Source of the DNA: Myceligenerans pegani
GTDB lineage: Bacteria > Actinomycetota > Actinomycetes > Actinomycetales > Cellulomonadaceae
Assembly: GCF_014892515.1 (NCBI RefSeq)
Contig: NZ_JADBGR010000068.1
Span: 18,902 to 82,901, forward strand
Direction of reading: 5' to 3'
Length of the DNA: 64,000 bases
The notes under the pieces are model-generated. The model had not been told where the DNA came from, made no database searches, and was given only the letters and a program-made list of their open reading frames with translations. The translations under genes and the position numbers were made by a program. How positions within the stretch are numbered: the stretch's first letter is position 1; every line of letters begins with the position of its first letter. Shown here one piece after another: positions 8,802 through 15,685 of the stretch.

Positions 8802-9493
8802 GCTGCGCCTTCGTCAGTGCCAGCTGAGCTCGCGACCTGCATGGCTCTGCGTACGGCGTTGAACGTCTCCCATACCGATGCCGCCGTGTCGACCTCGCCG
8901 TGGATCATGTTGGTCAGTCCATCGGTGCTCATGGCTCGGCGCACGAGGAGCTTGGCCGGGAGCATGAGAGCAGCGTTCTCGCCGGTCCATACCTCAATCC
9001 GGACGGGAGCCCTGGTCAGCAGCGGAATGAGCAGGTGACGATGCCGTTGGAAGTTGTTGGAGCGCCCGTAGAGGACATCGATCGTCGGAGCGGTCAGCGT
9101 GAGTTCGACGGCGTCGCGGCACGCCAGACCAAGGGCTTTGAGGAGCAGGGCGAACTCCGTGTGCAGCGATGTCACCGTGACGTCGCTTCCCGCCTGTGGC
9201 GAAAGTGCGGTGACGCCTTCGGCCAAGGCCGACCAGACGGCGATGTCGTACTCCGGATTTCGGGGCAGTCTCAGAGCCGCCTTGCGCGCGACGGCGGCCA
9301 CAAGGTCTGGCTCGGCGACGGCGTCAGGGTCGACGCCCTGAAGCCAGGCCAGGACAGAGGCCCATCCCACGCGGATCCGGGCACGATCACCGGCGGTGCA
9401 GGGGCGGTTGAAGCCGTTGGGCTTGTACATCACCAGCGCCGCGTCGCAGCTGCTGACCGTAGAGATAGGGCGGGCTGCCGCGCCGTCGGGCAT
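8798..9493 (-). CDS. Uncharacterised cassette protein, 231 residues
   Basis: No family is recognised. The protein is soluble-looking with no signal peptide or membrane segment. It has a Cys-containing N-terminus (STVSSCDAALVMYKPNGFNR) and an alpha-helical, Ala/Leu-rich body with several conserved-looking Trp and His residues (VGWASVLAWL, FQRHRHLLIPLL, VRIEVWTGENAAL). Start ATG 9493 follows the carbamoyltransferase stop by 13 bp and has a GGAG site about 9 nt upstream; earlier in-frame ATGs lie inside that gene. The 3' end overlaps the GNAT start by 4 bp. Its position between a carbamoyltransferase and an acetyltransferase suggests a biosynthetic role, but nothing in the sequence fixes one. 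Confidence 0.75.
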   Translation of the reverse strand: MPDGAAARPISTVSSCDAALVMYKPNGFNRPCTAGDRARIRVGWASVLAWLQGVDPDAVAEPDLVAAVARKAALRLPRNPEYDIAVWSALAEGVTALSPQAGSDVTVTSLHTEFALLLKALGLACRDAVELTLTAPTIDVLYGRSNNFQRHRHLLIPLLTRAPVRIEVWTGENAALMLPAKLLVRRAMSTDGLTNMIHGEVDTAASVWETFNAVRRAMQVASSAGTDEGAA

Positions 9494-9506
9494 TGGTTCG
9501 CTCTCC

Positions 9507-11219
9507 TCATCGAGCCGGTGGTAGGACTTGGATCTTTCCCATGACAAGTGCATCGAGACCGCAGGCGACGAAGGTGCGTACCGCATCGGCGGGGGCGTTC
9601 ACGATCGGTTCGTCGGCCTCGTTGAACGACGTGTTGAGAACTACGGGCAGGCCTGCGCGGCGCCGGTACTGCTCGATCAGGTCCCAGAACATTGGGCTGG
9701 CCGCGCGTTCGACCGTTTGCACGCGTGCAGTGCCGTCGACGTGAACGACGGCTGAAACAGTGCCCCGTTGTGCCGGAATGACATCGGCCGTGGCCAGCAT
9801 GTACGGGTACACGTAGCGGCCCGCTGCGTGCAGGCGAAAGTAGGCGTCCCCATGCTCGGCGAGCACTGCAGGAGCAAGCGGCCGGAACAACTCGCGGCGT
9901 TTGATCAGGGCATTGATTCGTTCGACGACTGCGCCATCTTGGGCGGGAGCAAGGATGCTGCGCGCGCCCAGCGCACGGGGTCCGAACTCGGTACGCCCCT
10001 GTGCCCAGCCGAGCACCTTCCCTGCGGCAAGGAGTTCAGCCGCGCGCTCAGCCGGGTCGGCGACAGGCGTCACACGGTATCCAAGAGCTGGGAGGTGCTG
10101 GACGGCTCGCTCAACATCGTTGTCGGAGAGTTCTGGCCCGTGCAGTGCATGGCGCCACGCCTCACGCTCGCTGGCGTCGGCGACAAGCAGGGCGGCACCG
10201 ACAGAGGCCCCGGGGTCCCCTGCCGCGGGCTGGACGTAGACCTCATCGAACAGGCCCGACTCGACGATGCGCTGGTTGAGCACGCAGTTGAGGGCGACGC
10301 CGCCGGCCAGGCAGAGGCGGCGGTGCGGGGTCAGCTTCCGGGCGTACCTCAGGAAGCGCAGGACGAGCTTCTCGAGTAGCACCTGCGCGCCATGGGCAAC
10401 GTCCCGATGGCGGTCGTTGATCTCCTCGTCTGGCTCTCGTGGCGGGCCGAGCAGATCGACGAGCGCAGGGCTGAAGAGCCTGCGGTGCGAACTGGGCCTC
10501 CGATGATGATCGAAGTACGACAGGTTCAGCCGGAGTCGGCCGGATCCATCGACGGTGGCCAGTTGCGAGATATTGCTGACCACCTTGGTGCTGCCGTAGG
10601 CGGCCAGGCCCATCACCTTGTACTCGTCGTTCTGCGGCTGGAAGCCGAGGTACCTGGTGAGCATCGAGTACAGGTAGCCGAACGAATGCGGATAAATGAC
10701 GCTGTGCAGCTTCCTCAGGTGCCCGTCGCGCCCGTCGTAGATGCAGGCGGTCTCATACTCGCCGCGGCCGTCGAGAGTGACCACGAGCGCGTCGTCGAAC
10801 GGCGAGGTGAGATACGCGCTGGCGGCGTGAGCGCGATGGTGAGCTACAGGCGTGATGCGAACATCGGGGTGCAGCAACCCTCTCTCACGCACCTGAGCGG
10901 GTAGCCGTCGCCGTCGGAGGTACTTGTCAACATCAGACCTCAACGAGCCGAGTGAGTCCGGGAAGGCGTGCCACAGGTTCGCCGGTGCGAGCATCGCCTG
11001 GAGGCGTGGATCGACGAACAGCGCGACATCGTCGATCTCGCCGGGCTCGAGCCCCACTTGATCGAGGCACGCCTTGATCGCCTCTGTGGGAAACGCCTTC
11101 GTGTGCTTGTCGCGGGTCAGGCGTTCCTCTTCGACGGCAGCCAAAACCCGGCCCTGGAGAACAAGTGCGGCGGCCGAGTCGTGCGTGCCGAAATTGATCC
11201 CCAGGACCGGTGATGTCAT
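9507..11219 (-). CDS. NodU/CmcH/TobZ-family carbamoyltransferase
   Basis: A 570-residue two-domain enzyme. The N-terminal ASKHA-fold domain starts LGINFGTHDSAAAL and carries the metal-binding HHRAHAASAY segment and LVVTLDGRGE; the C-terminal YrdC-like domain has RTEFGPRALGARSIL, FRPLAPAVL and the late VVLNTSFN. Relatives such as TobZ, CmcH and NodU use carbamoyl phosphate and ATP to carbamoylate a hydroxyl group of an antibiotic or Nod factor. Start ATG 11219 overlaps the seryl-tRNA synthetase stop by 4 bp (ATGA), so the two are translationally coupled. The acceptor is unknown; a seryl or other hydroxyl of a small molecule or peptide would fit its neighbours. Confidence 0.9.
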   Translation of the reverse strand: MTSPVLGINFGTHDSAAALVLQGRVLAAVEEERLTRDKHTKAFPTEAIKACLDQVGLEPGEIDDVALFVDPRLQAMLAPANLWHAFPDSLGSLRSDVDKYLRRRRLPAQVRERGLLHPDVRITPVAHHRAHAASAYLTSPFDDALVVTLDGRGEYETACIYDGRDGHLRKLHSVIYPHSFGYLYSMLTRYLGFQPQNDEYKVMGLAAYGSTKVVSNISQLATVDGSGRLRLNLSYFDHHRRPSSHRRLFSPALVDLLGPPREPDEEINDRHRDVAHGAQVLLEKLVLRFLRYARKLTPHRRLCLAGGVALNCVLNQRIVESGLFDEVYVQPAAGDPGASVGAALLVADASEREAWRHALHGPELSDNDVERAVQHLPALGYRVTPVADPAERAAELLAAGKVLGWAQGRTEFGPRALGARSILAPAQDGAVVERINALIKRRELFRPLAPAVLAEHGDAYFRLHAAGRYVYPYMLATADVIPAQRGTVSAVVHVDGTARVQTVERAASPMFWDLIEQYRRRAGLPVVLNTSFNEADEPIVNAPADAVRTFVACGLDALVMGKIQVLPPAR

Positions 11220-12454
11220 CCGGCCGTGGGCTTCCCGATCAGGTCCTGGCCACCCAGGTAGGGACGCAGAACTTCGGGCACTGTGACAGTGCCGTCGTCG
11301 TTGAGGTTGTTCTCCAGGATCGCGAACACGGCGCGGTCGGTGATGCCGGTCGAGGAGATCGTGTGTGGCAGCACAGTCTTGCCGTCCGCGCCCTTGAACC
11401 GGATCTTGAACCGGCGCGCCTGGTAGTCCCACAGGTTCGTGTTCGAATGCGTCTCCTTGTAGGCGCCGAACGACGGGAACCACGCCTCGGTGTCGTACTT
11501 CTTGTACGCCGGGGCTCCCATGTCGCCCAGGCACACCCGCACCACACGGAACGGCAGCTCCAGAGACGTCAGGATGTCCTCGACATTCTGCTGACACTCC
11601 TCGAGCATCGCGTCCGAGTCGGCCGGGTCACAGATGATGATCTGCTCCACCTTGTGGAACTGATGCACTCGGAACCCGCCACGGTTCGACCGGCCCGCCG
11701 ACCCTGCTTCAGTTCGGAAGCATGGCGAGAAGGCCGTGACCTTGATCGGGAACTCCGACGCGTCCACGATCGTGTCGCCGTAGTAGCCGATCAGGGTCTG
11801 CTCCGAGGTGCCGATCAAAGCCAGATCGGAGTCGGCGACCTGGTAGATCTGGTCGGCGAAGAACGGCAGGTACCCCGTGCCGAACAGCGTCCGCTCACGG
11901 GCGAGCAGCGGCGTCAGCATCGGCGCAAAGCCGCGCTTGACCAGGAAGTCCTGCACGTAGGTGAACACCGCCCAGGCCAGGCGGGCACCATCACCCTTCC
12001 AGTAGTAGAAGCCGTTGCCGGCGACCTCGGCGCCCCGAGCCATATCGAAGATTCCCAGCCGCTCACCGATGATGTCGTGCGAACGGTTCTCGTCAGCGGG
12101 CACGGGGGTGCCGAACGCGCGCAGTTCCACGTTGTCTTCGTCCGAATGCCCGAGCGGAGTATCTTCCGCGAACAGATTTGGCAGTCGGACCCACAGCTCG
12201 TCGCGAGCCTTCTCAAGCTCACGAAACCGCTCGGTAGCGTTCTTCAGGTCCTGCTTGAGCGCGCGGGCCTTATCGATGTCCGCGCCCTTGCCCAGCTTCT
12301 TCTGCTCCGCACGCAGCGTCTCCATCTGGACCTGCGTCGCGCGCATCTCGGAGTCGAGAGAGATCAGCCCGTCCACATCGACGTCGGACTCCTTGGCCTC
12401 GACCGTACGGCGCACACGGTCAGGGTCGGTACGCAACAGGGTGATGTCGATCAC
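11216..12454 (-). CDS. Second-copy type seryl-tRNA synthetase in a biosynthetic cassette
   Basis: A 412-residue class II synthetase with the full SerRS layout: an N-terminal helical arm of about 100 residues (tRNA-binding coiled coil), then the catalytic core. Visible are GTSEQ (serine-site TxE), motif 2 CFRTEAGSAGRSNRGGFRVH followed by QFHKVEQ, HSNTNLWDYQARR, and VPEVLRPYLGG near the end. Motif 3 is altered: housekeeping enzymes read like GLAVGR, here it is STGITDR, retaining the arginine. GTG 12454 overlaps the previous stop (GTGA). It should charge tRNA with serine or an analogue. In such a cluster it may supply aminoacyl-tRNA for synthesis, as VlmL does for valanimycin, or give immunity to a SerRS inhibitor. 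Confidence 0.88.
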   Translation of the reverse strand: MIDITLLRTDPDRVRRTVEAKESDVDVDGLISLDSEMRATQVQMETLRAEQKKLGKGADIDKARALKQDLKNATERFRELEKARDELWVRLPNLFAEDTPLGHSDEDNVELRAFGTPVPADENRSHDIIGERLGIFDMARGAEVAGNGFYYWKGDGARLAWAVFTYVQDFLVKRGFAPMLTPLLARERTLFGTGYLPFFADQIYQVADSDLALIGTSEQTLIGYYGDTIVDASEFPIKVTAFSPCFRTEAGSAGRSNRGGFRVHQFHKVEQIIICDPADSDAMLEECQQNVEDILTSLELPFRVVRVCLGDMGAPAYKKYDTEAWFPSFGAYKETHSNTNLWDYQARRFKIRFKGADGKTVLPHTISSTGITDRAVFAILENNLNDDGTVTVPEVLRPYLGGQDLIGKPTAG

Positions 12455-13326
12455 AGGGCGTCTCTCCTCGATGGTTGCTGGTCATCGTGCTGGCAGTGCG
12501 CGAATGCCGACACGCGGCTGTGTGACCGCTCGAAGAGGCCGATTGCCTCTTGCAGGTGCCGCGGGTTCGACGTGGTGATCGCCAGCGCCGAGACCCGCTG
12601 GTCGGCAAGAGCCCACTCTAGCGCCGAGAGCCTCCTCATCCCGGATCGGACCGTCTGATCGACGAGGCGTCCCCGGTCGAGCGGCGACATCCCGACGAAC
12701 GCCCGACCCGACTCGACGACGCCATTCACGTACAGCGCGGACCACCGGTTGTGCAAGTTGTACTGCGCGGCGACCCCGCCAATCCCACGGCAACGCAGAG
12801 CGCCCAGCACGTGCGCGGGCTCGTGACAGTACGCATACACGGAGCCGACGACACCGGTGACGCGGCACAGGTCCTCACCCAGCGCGTAGAAGTCGGCAGC
12901 GGCGCCCTCGTCGCGCAAGAGTTGACGGTCTTGCGTGCGCTTGACGTCAATCTCAAGTACGAGCACGTCGACCGCGCTGATCCCGAGCGCCACGACCGAA
13001 GCTTCCAATGCCTCCGCGATCCTCGCGGCGATGACTCCGACGTTCACACCGAGCGGAGCTTCCGCCTTGACCAGGTGCCGCACTCGGCAGCCGGTCTCGT
13101 CTAGGACCTGGCGCACCGCCCATTGGGTGCCAAGCCGCGGGTTGGAGTGGATCATGCTGACTCCGGACCGGAGAGCGAGCCGGAGTGCCGCCATGCCGGG
13201 AGCCGAATCCTTTCCCGGCCGGAGGCGGCCCTCGACGAAGGTGCTCGTGCCGAAGCAGTACCTGTCGAGTGCCGCCCGGGATTCGACACCTTCACGGGCG
13301 GTTGGTTCCGTTGGCACGGTACTCAT
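12451..13326 (-). CDS. Aldo/keto-reductase-like protein with degenerate active site
   Basis: A 291-residue protein resembling the AKR barrel: FGTSTF near the start, a helix AALRLALRSGVSMIHSNP, LVKAEAPL where the catalytic lysine strand falls, and YNLHNRW late in the barrel. In active AKRs the second strand ends in a DTA-x-x-YG motif supplying catalytic Asp and Tyr; here it reads IHSNPRLGTQ, lacking both. It may therefore be a non-redox relative or act on an unusual substrate. Start ATG 13326 overlaps the radical SAM stop (ATGA) and the end overlaps the SerRS start (GTGA), placing it firmly in the operon. Confidence 0.75.
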   Translation of the reverse strand: MSTVPTEPTAREGVESRAALDRYCFGTSTFVEGRLRPGKDSAPGMAALRLALRSGVSMIHSNPRLGTQWAVRQVLDETGCRVRHLVKAEAPLGVNVGVIAARIAEALEASVVALGISAVDVLVLEIDVKRTQDRQLLRDEGAAADFYALGEDLCRVTGVVGSVYAYCHEPAHVLGALRCRGIGGVAAQYNLHNRWSALYVNGVVESGRAFVGMSPLDRGRLVDQTVRSGMRRLSALEWALADQRVSALAITTSNPRHLQEAIGLFERSHSRVSAFAHCQHDDQQPSRRDAL

Positions 13327-14537
13327 GCGTCGGCTGTTGGGACTTCGACCGGGCGGGTCGGTTCGGCCAAGCCCGTCCCGCACGCACCTCCTGAGCAGCC
13401 ACCGCCCGCCGCGACTGCGCCGCCAGGTGTCTCCTCCGTGGCGGTGCGGGTCAGGATCGTCTGGAAGTAGGCGATCGACTTCTCCTTGCCCACCACCTTG
13501 TCGAACCGAAGTTCGCCGAGCTGGTCGCGGTAGTGGCGCCGCTTGGGATTATCGACGTCGAACTGCTTGCTGTCGCGGTAGCCAGTCAGGCGAGCGAAGG
13601 TGTCGCGCTTCTCGGACAGGCTCATGCCCCACAGCGTCGGCGGGTTCTTCTGACTGATGCAGATCGTCGTCATGCCGTTCGGGCTGATCCGCAGCTTCCA
13701 GCAGCCGCCGCACGGGTAGTTCCATGAGAACATCGCCAGCACCGCGACCTTCACACCGGTGTCGCCGATCTCGTAGTAGTTGTAGGACGGGTTGTCACCC
13801 TCGATCGACTCGCGCGGCACGGGCCTCAGTTCTCCGGCCTTGGCCAGCGCGGCGAGGATCGCCTCCTCATCGACGAACTGGTCCTTCCAGAACTGCTCGC
13901 CCTCGTCCCCGAGCTGGGCAGGGTTCGACGGGAAGAACTGGTTCAGTTTGATCGCCAGCTGCCCCGCATACCCCCGACGGTTGTTGACGTCCCGCGCGAA
14001 CTCCACGAATGCTGGCAGCTCGTCGAGCGTGTCGCGCATCGTCACGCACGACAGCTTCGTCATCGTCGGCAGCAGTTCCACCGACCGTTCGATGCTCTTC
14101 AGCGTGTCGTCGTGGAATCCGCGCCGGGTGAGGAACAGGTTCTTCTGCTCGTCAAGTGTGTCGATACTGATGATCGCCCGCGTCAGGCCAGCGTCGACTG
14201 CGTCCTCAATGAACCGGTGCAGCCGATACCCGTTCGTCGTCACGATCTGCTGGGCGAGACCGATTTCCTTCCCCGCGCGCAGCATGTCGACGAAGTCCTT
14301 GCGCACGGTCGGCTCACCGCCGGTGTAGTGAACCCGGCTGATCCCGATGTCGTGCCCGGCCTGGAGCACCTCGATCGCCTCGTCCAGCGACGGCTGGACG
14401 ATCACCCCCTGCGGCCCTTCCGGCAAGCAGTACCGGCAGCGGATGTTGCACCTCGACGTGATCCCGAACCGCAGGTTCCACTTGCGCATCCCGGGTGAGT
14501 ACCGGTTGTCCATGACCTTCACGGGCATCTCCCACAT
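13323..14537 (-). CDS. MoaA-like radical SAM protein with a second cluster motif and Cys/Gly tail
   Basis: A 404-residue radical SAM enzyme. Cys30, Cys34 and Cys37 form CxxxCxxC, and YTGGEP is the SAM-binding GGE motif. A C-terminal CGGCWKLR...C arrangement (Cys276, Cys279, Cys293) copies the auxiliary cluster motif of MoaA (CxxC-x3-R-x4-G-x4-C). The tail from about residue 375 is Gly/Ala-rich with two more cysteines (GGGCSGGACG). It should cleave SAM to a 5'-deoxyadenosyl radical and modify a cassette substrate. It is unlikely to be the molybdopterin enzyme itself, since no moa gene is nearby. Start is given as ATG 14537; ATG 14528 and 14513 are alternatives, none with a strong ribosome site. 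Confidence 0.88.
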   Translation of the reverse strand: MWEMPVKVMDNRYSPGMRKWNLRFGITSRCNIRCRYCLPEGPQGVIVQPSLDEAIEVLQAGHDIGISRVHYTGGEPTVRKDFVDMLRAGKEIGLAQQIVTTNGYRLHRFIEDAVDAGLTRAIISIDTLDEQKNLFLTRRGFHDDTLKSIERSVELLPTMTKLSCVTMRDTLDELPAFVEFARDVNNRRGYAGQLAIKLNQFFPSNPAQLGDEGEQFWKDQFVDEEAILAALAKAGELRPVPRESIEGDNPSYNYYEIGDTGVKVAVLAMFSWNYPCGGCWKLRISPNGMTTICISQKNPPTLWGMSLSEKRDTFARLTGYRDSKQFDVDNPKRRHYRDQLGELRFDKVVGKEKSIAYFQTILTRTATEETPGGAVAAGGGCSGGACGTGLAEPTRPVEVPTADA

Positions 14538-14563
14538 TGTGCGATCGCTGACAGAACGCGCCG

Positions 14564-14677
14564 TCAGAACTGCTCACGACGCAGATAGCGCAGACGAACC
14601 ACCCCGAAGTTCACAACATAGGGCACAGATGATGTCAAACTCTTTCTGGTCGGGCTGGATGGTTCGTACGTGATCAT
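14564..14677 (-). CDS. Candidate 37-residue precursor or signal peptide upstream of the radical SAM gene
   Basis: A short open frame starts at ATG 14677 and ends at TGA 14564-14566, 26 nt before the radical SAM start and on the same strand. A GGAG sits 4 nt before the ATG. The peptide begins MITYEPSS, has a Ser/Thr-rich middle (KSLTSSVP) and ends in a hydrophobic, Arg-rich, aromatic segment (YVVNFGVVRLRYLRREQF). A small peptide directly before a radical SAM gene is the usual layout of RiPP pathways. Against it, third-codon positions are not GC-biased, and an open frame of this length can arise by chance in this AT-richer gap, where a TTGACA at 14633-14638 could instead be a -35 box. No known precursor family is recognised. 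Confidence 0.42.
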   Translation of the reverse strand: MITYEPSSPTRKSLTSSVPYVVNFGVVRLRYLRREQF

Positions 14678-14783
14678 CCAACTCCGGCTAATCCGCCCGG
14701 TACAGTGCACGCCCGCCGCATCCTTGTGGCATCCGTGTCGCAACGAGGTGCTGACCGGCGGCGGAGCTGGGATTGGCCAACCG

Positions 14784-15137
14784 CTATTGCGCGACCTGCC
14801 GGCGTCGAATTGACGACAGGGATCGGACTCGCCGCGGCGTGCGGACCTCGCCCAAGAGGGTGCAGCGCACGCCGTGCTTCTCCAACTCGAACGCGAGCCG
14901 GATGTACGCCTCGGCCAGACGAGCCGACCCCGGCACCACCACGACGTCGGCGTGGCGGTGGCGAGCGGTCTCGGTGACCTGGCTAATGGTCAGACCGTCG
15001 CGGGCATCGTCGAGAACGTCCGCCAGAGCGAAGCCTTCTGCCTGCGCGTACGCGGTCACGGCCTCGCGCTGCTGCTGTGCTTGGGCATCGGTGTGCGCGG
15101 CGATGTAGCCGAGCACAACCGGACGCGGCCCGTTCAC
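14784..15137 (-). CDS. Resolvase-fold protein lacking the catalytic serine
   Basis: A 117-residue protein that looks like the N-terminal catalytic fold of serine recombinases: VLGYIAAHTDAQAQQQREAV matches the first strand and helix, then a D-rich segment (DVLDDARDG) and VVVVPGSARLAEAY. In true resolvases the first strand ends in an RVS motif with the nucleophile; here the place reads AAHTD with no serine, and no DNA-binding domain follows. A regulatory or structural use of the fold is more likely than recombination. GTG 15137 overlaps the upstream stop by 4 bp (GTGA); an ATG 11 codons earlier would create a longer overlap. It lies between the 97-residue protein and the radical SAM cassette on the same strand. 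Confidence 0.6.
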   Translation of the reverse strand: MNGPRPVVLGYIAAHTDAQAQQQREAVTAYAQAEGFALADVLDDARDGLTISQVTETARHRHADVVVVPGSARLAEAYIRLAFELEKHGVRCTLLGEVRTPRRVRSLSSIRRRQVAQ

Positions 15138-15427
15138 CCGTCGCTCCCGGCCAGCGCTCGCACGTGGCATTCCAGGCCTGAGACGGTGCCGGACCAGTCG
15201 GCGACGGTCGGTACCGCGAGGCGCTGGATGAAGGTCTCCGACAGGCCGAGGTCGCGGGCGATCGAGGCGCCCTCGGACAGGTGGACGGGTTCGATCGTGA
15301 CGGTGCCGCCGCGCAGCAGGGTCAGGCGGGCGATGCGGTCCTCACCGAGCATCTCCACGATCTCGGTCAACGCAACGAACATCGCGTGCAGGGAGGGCGT
15401 TGGTGCAGGCGTCTTGGTGTTCGACAC
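15134..15427 (-). CDS. Small uncharacterised cassette protein, 97 residues
   Basis: Begins at GTG 15427 with a GGAG about 8 nt upstream. The sequence has a Pro/Thr-rich start, a helix LHAMFVALTEIVEMLGED, a short beta-like segment LLRGGTVTIEPVHL and a second helical part DLGLSETFIQRL. No family is recognised and there are no membrane segments. It is the first minus-strand gene after the divergent regulatory region and is translationally coupled to the resolvase-fold gene. The pair may be small regulators of the cassette, but this rests only on position. Confidence 0.6.
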   Translation of the reverse strand: MSNTKTPAPTPSLHAMFVALTEIVEMLGEDRIARLTLLRGGTVTIEPVHLSEGASIARDLGLSETFIQRLAVPTVADWSGTVSGLECHVRALAGSDG

Positions 15428-15685
15428 GGTTCACGCTCCAGAGTTCGGCGTCAGCCCACGAGCAACGATCAGCGGCGGGCCCTCGTACCGTCCCATCGGA
15501 CCTGTCGCGCGGAGAACTCTGTAGCGCACACCCGACGCGATCGCTCCGCTTTCGTGTGCATCGCGCGGTGTGTCATCTCTGTAGCATCCTCTGCGCGGCC
15601 ATCGCCAGATGCCCAATGGCGCCGTACGGTGGACGGGCATCAGAGATCGCAGCCGGAAACACCGCAGCCGGAACGGAGTGCCTCG
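15428..15685. promoter_or_regulatory. Divergent control region between cassette and regulator
   Basis: 258 bp separating the two divergent transcription units. It holds two copies of CTCTGTAGC 60 bp apart (15517-15525 and 15577-15585) and nested inverted repeats, GCACAC (15526-15531) with GTGTGC (15554-15559) and CGCGAT with ATCGCG around them. The second CTCTGTAGC overlaps TAGCAT, a possible -10 box for the plus-strand regulator. The arrangement suggests operator sites for the HTH-TPR regulator; binding is inferred. Confidence 0.4.

Noticed and set aside
14633..14638. TTGACA (minus strand) as -35 box of the radical SAM operon
   Set aside because: No convincing -10 element lies 16-18 nt downstream, and it falls inside the possible peptide gene. 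Kept only as an alternative reading of that gap.
14594..14667. Imperfect inverted repeat ACGAACCACC / GATGGTTCGT as an operator
   Set aside because: The arms are 54 bp apart with one mismatch and lie inside the candidate peptide frame, so the signal is too weak to list as a site.
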